A stretch of DNA of 64,000 nucleotides from Wolbachia endosymbiont of Diaphorina citri (GTDB lineage Bacteria; Pseudomonadota; Alphaproteobacteria; Rickettsiales; Anaplasmataceae). Below are positions 8,486 to 18,492 of this stretch, one piece after another. The notes under the pieces are model-generated. The model saw only the letters and a list, made by a program, of their open reading frames with translations. It was not told where the DNA came from and made no database searches. The stretch spans positions 1,426,001 through 1,490,000 of the forward strand of contig NZ_CP051265.2 in NCBI RefSeq assembly GCF_013096535.2. The letters run 5' to 3'. A program made the position numbers and the translations under genes. Each line of letters begins with the position of its first letter. Positions within the stretch are counted from its first letter, which is position 1.

Positions 8486-9166
8486 CTAAATTATGTTAAT
8501 CTCTAAGTTGTGATAATTATCATCTGGTTCCGTATAGTACCTTACTTGGTAAGTATCATCATATTCAAGTGTTCCACTTTTGCTTTCTAAATCAATTTCC
8601 CTTGAAGTTTGATCTATGCTCTCAATCTCAAGCTTGCTGCCTAAATTATCTAATCTCTTATTCTCAACAACAAGAGAATCCTCTTTGTACTGTACTATCA
8701 CCCGTGTCCCCCCTTTATCAATATCAGCAAAATAAATGTTACTATTTTCTTCATTATATCCGGAAAACCCTTTTATATTTACAATAGATTTTCCATCTTT
8801 GCTGGCAATATTTATATTTCTTTCCATATCCAAATCTGAGTATACCGGATACTCTGCGACATAATTTCCTTCCGTATCATCATTAACTTTAAAACTAAAT
8901 AACTTATTAATTTCATTATCAATTGTACTTTTGCTAGAATCAAACTGAATATTCCCTATTTTTATCTGTTCTGTAAATCTGTAATCTGTATCTGGATTAT
9001 GAACAGGCTGGCTAAACGGATTATGGCTTTTGGCGTTATACCTACACTTCAAATTATTTCCATCAAAATTGCACTCTGCACCATTCTTTAATTTAACATC
9101 GAAACTATCTCCTGATGGATTAAAATTTTCAATACCATTTAATCTCAGTTTACAAGTATCTACCAT
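8486..9166 (-). CDS. Hypothetical protein, 226 residues, beta-rich
   Basis: Not recognised. The composition is hydrophilic, rich in N, D, S and Y, with many alternating short strands (for example KSIVNIKGFSGYNEENSNIYFADI) and no membrane segment. It could be a secreted or surface beta-strand protein. It lies between IS6 copy 3 and secF in the same direction as secF. The poorly conserved style suggests an accessory rather than core gene. Confidence 0.55.
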   Translation of the reverse strand: MVDTCKLRLNGIENFNPSGDSFDVKLKNGAECNFDGNNLKCRYNAKSHNPFSQPVHNPDTDYRFTEQIKIGNIQFDSSKSTIDNEINKLFSFKVNDDTEGNYVAEYPVYSDLDMERNINIASKDGKSIVNIKGFSGYNEENSNIYFADIDKGGTRVIVQYKEDSLVVENKRLDNLGSKLEIESIDQTSREIDLESKSGTLEYDDTYQVRYYTEPDDNYHNLEINII

Positions 9167-9241
9167 AACAAACCCCTTTATAATATGAACAATGTAAGAT
9201 ATATATGCTGATTTTATTATAAATACCTTAACACTTGTGCT

Positions 9242-10114
9242 TCATCTACTTATCAATGCTCTGCAAGTCAATATAGGAGCAGAGATAAATATTGCAGAGC
9301 AAGTGCCAACTGCAATTCCAAAAGAGATGATTAAGCTGAAGTCTCTAACCATACCTGTACAAATCAGTACTAAAGGAAGAGCAGCAAGAAGAGTAGTACC
9401 TGAAGTTAACATAGTGCGAAATAGTGTAGAATTAATGCTAGCATCAACTATTTCATCCATTTCTACATCTTTTCTATTTTTTTGATACTCTCGAATCCGA
9501 TCGTATATAACCACTGAATTATTGATTGAATAGCCAATCACGGTAAGTAGAGCTGCAACTGATGAAATATTAAACTCAATACTCGTTAAGCTGATAAAGC
9601 CAAGAGTTAAAATCACATCATGGATCAGCGCCATTATTCCACCAAGTCCACATTGCCAATTAAACCTAAGCCAAACGTAAAAAAATATTCCAATAATTGC
9701 AATTAACATGGCTGATATCCCTTCAAATATCTGTGTTGAACCTATTTGTGGACCAACATAGTCTGTTTTGCGGTAAATTATTGCATTACCGAATTTTTCT
9801 TCCAGTATACTTTTGACCTTTTTAATTTTATCTTCATCTCCTTCATCTTTAAACCGCACAACTAAGTTATCACCAGCTTTTGAACTCTGTATCGCAAATC
9901 CATTCTCTTTTAATATATTGAGAATATCATCATCCTCACTTGAAGATTTTATCTCCATCAAAATTCCACCTGTAAAGTCTATACCTAAATTCATTCCACG
10001 CAGCATAAAAGTAAGCATTGAAAAAATGATAAGAATAACACTAATAAGTGCTGTCAAATTTCTATATTTACTAAATTTTATATCAAGATTACCTGGAATA
10101 AGTCTAATTGCCAT
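9242..10114 (-). CDS. secF: Protein translocase subunit SecF
   Basis: An inner-membrane subunit of the SecDF complex that uses the proton-motive force to help pull proteins through SecYEG. The protein has the SecF signature [16 protein letters not shown] after the first membrane helix, a periplasmic P4-like domain, and five further membrane helices, including [19 protein letters not shown], the conserved D/R motif of the channel-facing helix. The ATG at 10114 follows agtggga; a GTG at 10123 would add three residues. Length (about 290) is normal. The last residues (TCRALISR) are short but plausible. secD is not in the window. Confidence 0.93.
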   Translation of the reverse strand: MAIRLIPGNLDIKFSKYRNLTALISVILIIFSMLTFMLRGMNLGIDFTGGILMEIKSSSEDDDILNILKENGFAIQSSKAGDNLVVRFKDEGDEDKIKKVKSILEEKFGNAIIYRKTDYVGPQIGSTQIFEGISAMLIAIIGIFFYVWLRFNWQCGLGGIMALIHDVILTLGFISLTSIEFNISSVAALLTVIGYSINNSVVIYDRIREYQKNRKDVEMDEIVDASINSTLFRTMLTSGTTLLAALPLVLICTGMVRDFSLIISFGIAVGTCSAIFISAPILTCRALISR

Positions 10115-10271
10115 ATTTCCCACTTAAATTGTGATTTTATATACTTTTTAAGCAATCGACTAGCTATTTTCTCTTAGCTTATACTAATACTGATCTTTGA
10201 TTTACTTAATCTACTTGAAAAAGATATTTGATCAAAGAAATGAAAACAGCCTGGTTGTCATTAATAAAGTG

Positions 10272-11654
10272 CTACTTAAATATCTTTTTTAATAGATTGA
10301 TTTCATCAGCAAATTTTGAGTCAGTTCTTATAAAATTTTCTACTTGTTTGACTGCATGTATAACAGTCGCATGATCTCTGCCACCAAAGTTTCTTCCAAT
10401 ATCTGGCAGGCTCTTTTGTGTAAACTTCTTAGCAAAATACATAGCTATTTGTCTTGGTCTTGCAAGACTACGGAGCCTTCTATTAGATTGCATATCTGCA
10501 ACCTTTATGTTAAAAAATTCAGCTACTTTCTTTTGTATCTCTTCTATTGTGATTGACCTATGATTCGATCTAAGAAGATCTATTAGGGTCTCGCTAGCTG
10601 ATTCTACTGTCATACTTCTTCCAATTAACGAAGTATGAGCAACCTTATTTAATGCTCCTTCTAGTTCTCTTATATTGGATTTTATATTCCTTGCTAAAAA
10701 TTCTAGGACATCTTTTGGAACATAAATATTCATTCGCTCCACTTTGGCCTGCAATATACCAAGTCTTAATTCAAAAGTTGTTTCATTGATATCTGCAACT
10801 AATCCCCAACCAAGTCGTGATTTTATTCTCTCCTCTACTCCATCAAGATCACTAGGAGATCTATCAGCTGATATAACCAATTGTTTATTTTGATCTATCA
10901 ATGCATTGAAAGTGTGAAAAAATTCTTCTTGTGTACTATCTTTACCACTGATAAATTGTACATCATCTACCATCAATACATCTACTGATCTAAATTGTTC
11001 TTTAAATAACATAATATCTTTACTTCGCAGCGCTGTAATATATTGATACATGAATTTCTCTGCCGATAAATATACTACTTTTCTCTTTGCTGATAGAGAA
11101 TTAACTATATCCCAAGCTATAGCATGCATTAAATGTGTTTTACCAAGTCCCACTCCACCATATAGAAATAAAGGATTGCTGCCTGATATTGGATCTATAG
11201 ATTCCGCTACACGCTTTGCCGCTGTAAATGCTAATTCATTTGACTTTCCTACCACAAAATTATCAAAACTGAATCTGGGATCCAGTGGTGAACCAAGATT
11301 ATGATTATTTTCCTCTCTATTTTTTAGTATCGTATTAGAATTTGAATTTCTTTCTTCAATTAATTGAATATCAATAGAACATACACTTTGATCTTCGCTT
11401 TGCCATAATGACAATATTTTTTCCATGTAGTGAACTGTAATCCACTCCTTTATAAATCTTGTTGGTACAGACAACAAAACTTCTCCATTTCTGTTGCTGA
11501 TAAATCTTAGTGAACTCAGCCAGCTGTTATATGTTGCCTCTCCATAAAGATTATGGAGATAATTTTGGATTTTTTTCCAAGTAACATTGTGGTCCGTTAC
11601 TGTAATAATCTGATCAAAAAACATAGTAGAAACCTTAGGGTTAGTTAAGTTCAT
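10272..11654 (-). CDS. dnaA: Chromosomal replication initiator protein DnaA
   Basis: This AAA+ initiator binds DnaA boxes and opens the origin. Domain I is visible at the N-terminus ([21 protein letters not shown]), followed by a short linker. The AAA+ core has Walker [15 protein letters not shown] and Walker [13 protein letters not shown], and the C-terminal DNA-binding domain carries the DnaA signature [20 protein letters not shown] prefer the ATG at 11654 (460 residues, ggtgtgg upstream); ATG 11624 also has an aagg site, and the longest frame begins at 11702. It follows the same direction as secF with a 157-bp gap. I saw no DnaA-box cluster next to it. Confidence 0.95.
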   Translation of the reverse strand: MNLTNPKVSTMFFDQIITVTDHNVTWKKIQNYLHNLYGEATYNSWLSSLRFISNRNGEVLLSVPTRFIKEWITVHYMEKILSLWQSEDQSVCSIDIQLIEERNSNSNTILKNREENNHNLGSPLDPRFSFDNFVVGKSNELAFTAAKRVAESIDPISGSNPLFLYGGVGLGKTHLMHAIAWDIVNSLSAKRKVVYLSAEKFMYQYITALRSKDIMLFKEQFRSVDVLMVDDVQFISGKDSTQEEFFHTFNALIDQNKQLVISADRSPSDLDGVEERIKSRLGWGLVADINETTFELRLGILQAKVERMNIYVPKDVLEFLARNIKSNIRELEGALNKVAHTSLIGRSMTVESASETLIDLLRSNHRSITIEEIQKKVAEFFNIKVADMQSNRRLRSLARPRQIAMYFAKKFTQKSLPDIGRNFGGRDHATVIHAVKQVENFIRTDSKFADEINLLKKIFK

Positions 11655-11979
11655 ATACCACACCAAGAAAGAACAATAATCAGAAAGATGCAAGATAATC
11701 AATAGCTTACTGTAAGATAAAAAGCTAACACTACTTAATACATACCTAAAATTATGAGGATTTTTTGACGAGTTGTAAAGAGTATAAAAGCACTAAAATT
11801 GATCATTTTTTGAAATAAAAACAATCAATTTGTAAATGTCGCTTGTACCGAGGATTAGAAGTATGTTATTAAAAAATAGTAATATATTATGTATAAATAA
11901 GATATTAAATTTACTGATAAATAAGTAAAGTACTTGTATAAATATAGCTGATTTAATATAAATTTATTGAAGTAAATTT

Positions 11980-12762
11980 GTGATTATATTAAGTAATTTG
12001 AGTCATAATACTGTATTCGGTATTGAACTGGAGTTTTACACTGAGGGAATAAAAAAAGAATATTTATTTCTGAATAGCATCAAAAATAAAATAGCTTCTC
12101 TTGGATTTTTTTGTGAGAAAGAGAGTTCTTTAAACCAATATGAAATAAAAAGTGACTGTTATACGAGCTCTGATAATTTAATTATGCATTTTGAGTTGGC
12201 AAAACAATTACTGATTAGAACAGCACAAGAGTTCGATGGTAATGTTTCTTTTAAAGCAAAACCTTATTTGGATAGAGCAGGCAGCGCACTAAATGTACAT
12301 GTTAGCCTCATGGATTCAAATAATAATAACTTATTTTATAGCAATAAGCAAAAATATAGTGACCACCTGATTCACAGCATAGGTGGATTATGTGCAATGA
12401 TGAAAAAACATATGTTGTTTTTTGCTCCAAATGATGATTCATATTTAAGATTTCAGTACCCAGATATTCATACTCCAACGACGATTAGTTGGGGAGTGAA
12501 TAACAGAACTGCTGCAATAAGAATCCCCTATTTTGGCAACGATTCCAAAAGATGCCGCCTAGAGCACCGTGTTCCTGGAGCAGATTGTAACCTTGAAAAA
12601 GTACTCACAGCAATAATTGAAGGTATAGTTTTTGGTATAGAGAACAAAATTGCTCCGCCAAATAGAGTGTATGGCATTGCATCTGATCCTCAATATAAGA
12701 TGGAGAGTTTGAGGTTCTGTCGCATCTATAGAGCGAAGTCAGTTTCATTTGTAGGAAAATAG
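11980..12762 (+). CDS. Glutamine-synthetase-like protein, truncated by an IS
   Basis: About 244 native residues precede the IS-derived tail GFCRIYRAKSVSFVGK. It resembles the catalytic domain of glutamine synthetase or gamma-glutamyl-polyamine synthetase: GIELEFY (residues 14-20, metal-binding Glu), NVHVSLMD (105-112), NNRTAAIRIP (174-183), RLEHRVPGADCN (193-204) and EGIVFGIENKI (214-224). The beta-grasp domain of full-length enzymes is lacking and the C-terminus is gone. The start is a GTG. Whether it ever made glutamine is unclear; the short architecture suggests a specialised family member. It is probably a pseudogene now. Confidence 0.7.
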   Translation: MIILSNLSHNTVFGIELEFYTEGIKKEYLFLNSIKNKIASLGFFCEKESSLNQYEIKSDCYTSSDNLIMHFELAKQLLIRTAQEFDGNVSFKAKPYLDRAGSALNVHVSLMDSNNNNLFYSNKQKYSDHLIHSIGGLCAMMKKHMLFFAPNDDSYLRFQYPDIHTPTTISWGVNNRTAAIRIPYFGNDSKRCRLEHRVPGADCNLEKVLTAIIEGIVFGIENKIAPPNRVYGIASDPQYKMESLRFCRIYRAKSVSFVGK

Positions 12763-13566
12763 AAAAGAAGTAATATAATCATCTTTAAAAAAGCAAAGAT
12801 GTTGCGTATTAGTCCAAAATTATTGCCCTATTTCAAAGGATTTAGCTTTTCAGCAGAGATAATAATGTTATCAGTATACATGAAGTGTCGATTTTCTTTG
12901 AGCTATCGAGATTTGGAAGAAATGATGAGTATAAGAGGAGCGAAAATTGATCATGCTACGCTACAAAGGTGGATTATCAGATTTGTGCCACTGATAGATG
13001 AAGAGGTGAGGAAAAGGAAGAAGCAGGTTGGCAGTAGCTGGAGAATGGACGAGACCTACATAAAATTAAACGGTAAATGGGTTTATCTATACAGAGCACT
13101 AGATAGTCTCGGCAATACTGTAGACTTTCTGATGTGTACTCGTAGAGACAAGTCTGCAGCACTTGCATTCTTTCGTAAAGCCTTTAGAAGGAATAATCTT
13201 CCTGAGAAAGTAGTAATTGATAAAAGCGGCAGTAATATTGCTGCTCTTGATGACTTGAATACGGAAATTCCTGAACCTTATAGAATCACGGTTTTTCAAG
13301 TAAGATATCTAAATAATATTGTTGAACAAGATCATAGATTTATCAAAAAATTAATAAAACCAATGCTTGGGTTTAAAAGCTTCCATTCTGCAAAGATTAC
13401 CATCACAGGCATAGAAAATATTCGTATGATTCAAAAAAGACAAATTATTAAAGCTAATGATAATGGTTCTACTTTTGAAAATTTTGCTATGTTAATGGCT
13501 CTATAACTCTCATAATTCCAGTTTTTACAATCTTCTTGTACTACAATTTATAGATGCGACAGAACC
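12713..13566 (+). mobile_element. IS6-family element, copy 4 (complete, 854 bp)
   Basis: Both terminal inverted repeats are intact. The flanks gagtttga (left) and ctttattc (right) differ. It cuts the glutamine-synthetase-like gene on the left and a short gene start on the right. Confidence 0.95.
12799..13506 (+). CDS. IS6-family DDE transposase (copy 4)
   Basis: An intact 235-residue protein of the Leu150 form, identical to copies 1-3. Confidence 0.95.
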   Translation: MLRISPKLLPYFKGFSFSAEIIMLSVYMKCRFSLSYRDLEEMMSIRGAKIDHATLQRWIIRFVPLIDEEVRKRKKQVGSSWRMDETYIKLNGKWVYLYRALDSLGNTVDFLMCTRRDKSAALAFFRKAFRRNNLPEKVVIDKSGSNIAALDDLNTEIPEPYRITVFQVRYLNNIVEQDHRFIKKLIKPMLGFKSFHSAKITITGIENIRMIQKRQIIKANDNGSTFENFAMLMAL

Positions 13567-13606
13567 CTTTATTCTTGCCTTCTGTCAAACTTAAAACTGC
13601 TACCAT
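13567..13606 (-). pseudogene. Possible 5' remnant of a gene cut by IS6 copy 4
   Basis: On the minus strand a ribosome-site-like gaggg precedes ATG at 13606, then 13 codons (MVAVLSLTEGKNK) run straight into the IS, which ends the frame. It is too short to identify, but site, spacing and direction are those of a real gene start. Confidence 0.3.
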
Positions 13607-13758
13607 AATAATCCCTCAAATACCATACTAAAGTCATATTATATAGAAATTTTCTTACGCTTGCAAAATTGTAAAAATTTTAATCATTTACATAAAGCTA
13701 TATAAGGATTAATTAATATATAATTTATCTTAGCTATAATATGATGTAAATACGTATA

Positions 13759-16700
13759 ATGTCCGGAATGAAAAGCTTAATTATAGAGAGGAATAGAACA
13801 GTAATATTATTGCTTATCGTGATTTTTACCTTCGGCTCATACACTTATATAAAAATGCCAAGAGAAAGCAATCCTGATATACAGATTCCTATAATTAGCG
13901 TATTTGTCGGGTTTCCTGGTATTTCTGTCGAGGATAGTGAAAAGCTATTAGTGCTTCCTATAGAAAATGAACTAAGATCCATCGAAGGTGTAAAAGAATT
14001 GAGAGCTTTTGTAACTAATGATGGTGCTCACATGATACTCGAATTTAGAACAGAGTATGATAATAAAGAAGTGCTCGATAACGTCCGTTCAAAGCTTTTA
14101 AACATAAAATCAAAATTACCTATTGAAGCAGAATCTCCAATAATCAATAAAATAAACTTGAGCTTATTTCCGATACTAAACGTTGGCTTGATTGGTAATT
14201 TGCCGGAAAGAACTTTAACTGAAATAGCACGCAAACTAAAGAAAGAAATAGAATCTCTGCCAAATGTTCTTAAAGTTGAAGTAGCAGGTATGCGTAAAGA
14301 AACAGTGGAAGTTATAATTGAGCCCACAGTTCTAACAAAATATAACATTCAATCAAATGAGATATTTCAAGCTATATCAAACAACAACAGATTGGTAGGA
14401 GCCGGATCACTAGAAAATGATACCGGTAAATATTCGATTAAAATATCAGGGTTATTAAAAGACATAGAAGATATTATGAATATTCCTATTAGATCTCAAA
14501 GTGATGCAGTTTTGAGAATCAAAGATATAGCAAAAGTATACCTTGGGTTTGAGGATCACCAAGGATTTGCTCGTATTAATGGACTACCTAGCATTGTACT
14601 AGAAATTTCAAAACGTAATGGAAAAAACATAATAGACACGGTAAATCAAGTAAAATACTTAATGGACAAAGCAAAAGATCAATTACCTGAAAATTTAAAA
14701 GTAGTTTATTTGAATGACCAGTCAAAAAATGTACGTGATGTGCTTGACGACTTGGAAAATGGTATAATATTTGCCGTATTACTAATATTAACCATAATAA
14801 TGCTCTTTATGGGAACAAGGGCTGCTATTCTTGTTGCACTATCAATACCTGGCTCCTTTCTAATAGGAATAATGGCTCTTTACCTCATGGGTATTACTCT
14901 AAATATAGTTGTGCTCTTCAGTTTAATTATGGCAGTTGGCATGCTGGTTGATGATGCAATTGTAATCAGCGAATATGCTGATAGAAAGATGATTTGTGGC
15001 ATGGATAAAGTAGAAGCCTTTTGCACCTCAGTTCATGATATGTTCTATCCAGTTTTATCATCAACATTGACTAAATTAGCAGTGTTTTTCCCTCTGTTAC
15101 TCTGGCCCGATACAGTCGGTAAATTTATGCAGTACATACCAATTACAATAATTCTAACTTTAACTGGATCGCTAATTATGGCTTTGGTTTTTATACCAAC
15201 ACTTGGTGCAATATTTGGTAAACCTTCCATAACTTCAAAAAAAGAAATAATAAGAATGAGTGCTATAGAAAGTGGTGAGATAAAAAATACTGGGCTTATA
15301 ATAAGAACTTATGTACGTATGTTAGAGAAAGTCTTAGATCACCCCAAAAAATTTGTATGTGTTGTTGTGTTTGTTTTATTTTTGTCTAGTATATTATATT
15401 TTACTTTTGGTCCTGGATTAAAGTTCTTTCCGAATGTAGATTCAGATAACATTTTAATCAGCGTTAAAGTAAAAGAAAGCTTATCAGCCAAAGAACGAGA
15501 TTTGATACTTAAGAAAGTAGAAGAACGTATTTTGGGTGTTGAAAAGGAAATTTATGTTTTTTATGCTCGATCAGGAAAATTTTCAGACAACGTTATTGCC
15601 AAAATTCAATTGGAACTTGTAGATTGGCGCTGCAGGCGCAAAGCTACGCAAATACTAAATGATATAAGGAGTAGTGTACAAAACATAAAAGGAGTAATAA
15701 TTGATGTACAGGAACAAAAGTCAGGACCATCAGCTGACAAGCCAATACAAATTAACTTAAGCGGAAGTGCATCCAACTTGAATTCAGTAGCAGAGAAAAT
15801 CCTAAAAATTATGGACCAACCTTCATCTGGATTTATAAATATTCAAGATAGTAGATCAGCACCTGAAATAGAGTGGAATATGAGTATTGATAAGAGTAAG
15901 GCTACAAGCTCTGGAGTAAGTGTTGCAACCATCGGTGATTTTATAAAAATGGTTACAAATGGAGTATTAATTGGAAAATATAGACCAAATAACGCAGATG
16001 AAGAAATTGATATTGTACTACGCTTTCCCAGAAAGAATCGCAACATGAAAACTATAGATAACCTTTTTATTAATACAGCAAATGGACCATATTCTATGAG
16101 TAGCATAGTGAAATACGTTCCCGAAAAAAAGGCAAATAAACTAAGTAGGATTGATGGATCACGCACAGTAACAATCTCTGCTGACGTTGATACTGGCTAT
16201 CTTGTTGATGAAAGAGTTAAGTTCATTCAAAATTCGATTACTCAAGACTGTAGTAAAGGAGTAAAGATTGATTTCAAAGGTGATAAGGAAGATCAACAAA
16301 AATCAGGAGCATTTTTATTAAAGGCTTTTATATTAGCAATTACATTGATGATATTGGTGCTAGTGGCACAGTTTAACAACATATACTATACATTTATCGT
16401 AATGACAGCAGTGTTTTTATCAACAACATGTGTATTTTTCATTTTCTTTCTTATTCAGAAAGTTTTTGTAGTTGTCATGTGTGGAGTGGGGATAATTGCT
16501 TTAGCAGGAATTATAGTGAATAATAATATACTATTGCTTGATGCCTTTCATCAGCAAATTAAGGTGCGCAAAAATAACATTAAGCAATGTATAATAAACG
16601 CTTCAATTTCTCGCATCAGGCCAATACTACTTACCGTTGCAACTACAGTTCTTGGTTTAATACCTATGATTACTAGGTTAAATATCAGTTTTTTTACGCT

Positions 16701-16842
16701 ACAAATCACATATGATGCTCCATCAAGCCAGTGGTGGGTTGATATTTCAGCAACCATAGCAAGTGGAATATTGGCTGCAACGGTCTTAACTTTACTCTTT
16801 ACTCCGGCGTTGCTTGTCATACAAAGACATGAAAAAACTTGA
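13759..16842 (+). CDS. RND-family efflux transporter (AcrB/HAE-1 type)
   Basis: A 1,027-residue inner-membrane proton/drug antiporter of full family length. It has an N-terminal helix, a periplasmic porter domain, then a helix block with VGMLVDDAIVISEY at about 393-406, holding the paired Asp residues of the proton relay. A second porter domain and a mirror-image helix block ending LLFTPALLV follow. The start MPRESNPDIQIPIISV is typical of the family's first porter segment. No membrane-fusion or outer-membrane partner lies next to it. It may export toxic compounds or lipids. The frame is intact. No obvious ribosome site precedes the ATG at 13759; an in-frame ATG three codons later is possible. 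Confidence 0.9.
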   Translation: MSGMKSLIIERNRTVILLLIVIFTFGSYTYIKMPRESNPDIQIPIISVFVGFPGISVEDSEKLLVLPIENELRSIEGVKELRAFVTNDGAHMILEFRTEYDNKEVLDNVRSKLLNIKSKLPIEAESPIINKINLSLFPILNVGLIGNLPERTLTEIARKLKKEIESLPNVLKVEVAGMRKETVEVIIEPTVLTKYNIQSNEIFQAISNNNRLVGAGSLENDTGKYSIKISGLLKDIEDIMNIPIRSQSDAVLRIKDIAKVYLGFEDHQGFARINGLPSIVLEISKRNGKNIIDTVNQVKYLMDKAKDQLPENLKVVYLNDQSKNVRDVLDDLENGIIFAVLLILTIIMLFMGTRAAILVALSIPGSFLIGIMALYLMGITLNIVVLFSLIMAVGMLVDDAIVISEYADRKMICGMDKVEAFCTSVHDMFYPVLSSTLTKLAVFFPLLLWPDTVGKFMQYIPITIILTLTGSLIMALVFIPTLGAIFGKPSITSKKEIIRMSAIESGEIKNTGLIIRTYVRMLEKVLDHPKKFVCVVVFVLFLSSILYFTFGPGLKFFPNVDSDNILISVKVKESLSAKERDLILKKVEERILGVEKEIYVFYARSGKFSDNVIAKIQLELVDWRCRRKATQILNDIRSSVQNIKGVIIDVQEQKSGPSADKPIQINLSGSASNLNSVAEKILKIMDQPSSGFINIQDSRSAPEIEWNMSIDKSKATSSGVSVATIGDFIKMVTNGVLIGKYRPNNADEEIDIVLRFPRKNRNMKTIDNLFINTANGPYSMSSIVKYVPEKKANKLSRIDGSRTVTISADVDTGYLVDERVKFIQNSITQDCSKGVKIDFKGDKEDQQKSGAFLLKAFILAITLMILVLVAQFNNIYYTFIVMTAVFLSTTCVFFIFFLIQKVFVVVMCGVGIIALAGIIVNNNILLLDAFHQQIKVRKNNIKQCIINASISRIRPILLTVATTVLGLIPMITRLNISFFTLQITYDAPSSQWWVDISATIASGILAATVLTLLFTPALLVIQRHEKT

Positions 16843-16929
16843 CTTAAATTAGCAATCATTTAACATTTAAGATAGCGTTCTTTACCTGTTGAAGCTATAA
16901 TTATAACTAATTAAATTGGATTTATTTAT

Positions 16930-18483
16930 ATGATTGCTAATCGTAAAAGCAGTGTTAAGCAGAAAAGCAACAAGAATAACATAGTTGGAAGCCTTGATGT
17001 AATAAAAACAGCGGGAGAGCTCTCACTTCAAAAAGGTTTAGATTTTGATATTATAATAAATGCACTTAAAAGTGCTATTGAAGCAGTGGCTCAACAAAAG
17101 TATGGTAGCAAAAGTAAAATTGTAGTTAATATAGATAGAAACACAGGCAAAGTTACCTCATATAGACAACTAAAAGTCACTAATGATGAATCAAATGAAA
17201 ATGAGTGTGACTTAATTAAGTTGACACAAGCTAAGTTAATAAAAGAAGATGCAGAAGTTGGAGATACTATTAGTGAGTTGATTTCTCTTAACACTGATCT
17301 TGTTTCAGCAAGAATTGCCCAGCAAAAGATTTCTCAAATAATCAAAGATGAAGAGTTAAAAAAGCAATATGAGGAATTTAAAGATAAGGTAGGAGAAATG
17401 AGGTATGGCATCGTTAAACAAGTAGAATATTCAGATCTTATTATAGACATAAACGGAATTGGAGCATACCTCCCTTTACGGAACTTGATTGGTGGTGAGT
17501 CATTTCGTGAAGGCGATAAGGTTAAAGCTTACATACAGGCTGTTAAGCGCTCTGACGATGGACGTCAAATCATTCTTTCTAGGTCTCATGAAGGCTTTTT
17601 AGAGGCATTGTTGAATCAAGAAGTACCAGAAGTTGCTGACGGATTGATAACAATTAAAGGTATAGCTAGAGATGCTGGTTCAAGATCTAAAGTTGCTGTT
17701 TTTTCATCTGATAAGAATATCGATCCAGTAGGTGCTTGCGTTGGAGTTAAAGGAGATAGAATAAAAACTATTATACACGAATTAAACGGTGAAAAAATCG
17801 ACGTCATACATTACTCATCAGATTTGGGTCAATTTGTTATTAAAGCCATTACTCCTGCAGAAGTATCAAAGGTCATTATTGACGAAAATGAAAATTGTAT
17901 AGAGTTAATAGTTGCTGAAGATCAATTGAGTTTAGCTATAGGAAAAAAGGGTCAGAATGTAAGATTAGCTTCAGAGCTTGTTGGATGGAAAATTGAGATA
18001 TTAAGCACTCAGCAAGAATCAGAAAGAAGAAATAAAGAATTTAGTCAATGTTCAGTTTTATTTGCTGAAGCTTTAAACTTAGAAGAGATTATGGGCCAAT
18101 TATTGGTAACAGAAGGTTTTTCAAGTGTAGAAGATATATCTAACACTTCAATTAAAGAACTTGCTTCAATAGAGGGCTTTAATGAAGATATTGCAAATGA
18201 ACTTCATAATAGAGCAAATAATTACCTGAAAGCAGAGAATGATAGAAAAATAGAAGAGCTAAAAAATTTAGGTATGGAAGACGATGTAATCAACTTAGCC
18301 TTATCAATAGATAATAAAATTGCTCTTAGTAAACATAATATTAAAACTTTAGAGGACATAGCAGATTTATCAAGTTATGAGTTTTGTAGCATACTCTCTT
18401 CCTCATCCGATAGCAAAGAAGATCTAAAAGATACAGCAGATTTAATAATCATAGAAGCACGTAAAAAGCTTGGATTAATATAA
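16930..18483 (+). CDS. nusA: Transcription termination/antitermination factor NusA
   Basis: This RNA-polymerase-associated factor controls pausing, termination and antitermination. The N-terminal polymerase-binding domain is followed by an S1 domain (about 150-220; YGIVKQVEYSDLIIDINGIGAYLPLRN). Two KH domains come next, the first with VGACVGVKGDRIKTIIHELNGE and the second with LSLAIGKKGQNVRLASELVGWKIEI, and then C-terminal acidic repeats with helix-hairpin-helix-like segments. At 517 residues the length fits alphaproteobacterial forms. It leads a cluster with infB 9 bp downstream. Confidence 0.95.
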   Translation: MIANRKSSVKQKSNKNNIVGSLDVIKTAGELSLQKGLDFDIIINALKSAIEAVAQQKYGSKSKIVVNIDRNTGKVTSYRQLKVTNDESNENECDLIKLTQAKLIKEDAEVGDTISELISLNTDLVSARIAQQKISQIIKDEELKKQYEEFKDKVGEMRYGIVKQVEYSDLIIDINGIGAYLPLRNLIGGESFREGDKVKAYIQAVKRSDDGRQIILSRSHEGFLEALLNQEVPEVADGLITIKGIARDAGSRSKVAVFSSDKNIDPVGACVGVKGDRIKTIIHELNGEKIDVIHYSSDLGQFVIKAITPAEVSKVIIDENENCIELIVAEDQLSLAIGKKGQNVRLASELVGWKIEILSTQQESERRNKEFSQCSVLFAEALNLEEIMGQLLVTEGFSSVEDISNTSIKELASIEGFNEDIANELHNRANNYLKAENDRKIEELKNLGMEDDVINLALSIDNKIALSKHNIKTLEDIADLSSYEFCSILSSSSDSKEDLKDTADLIIIEARKKLGLI

Positions 18484-18492
18484 TAAAATAAT

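Noticed and set aside
10190..10240. Inverted tctttgat / atcaaaga downstream of dnaA as a terminator
   Set aside because: Only 8-bp arms, a loop of more than 25 bases and no T-tract.
11655..11979. Replication origin beside dnaA
   Set aside because: AT-rich, but I saw no cluster of DnaA boxes; in Wolbachia the origin is known to lie away from dnaA.
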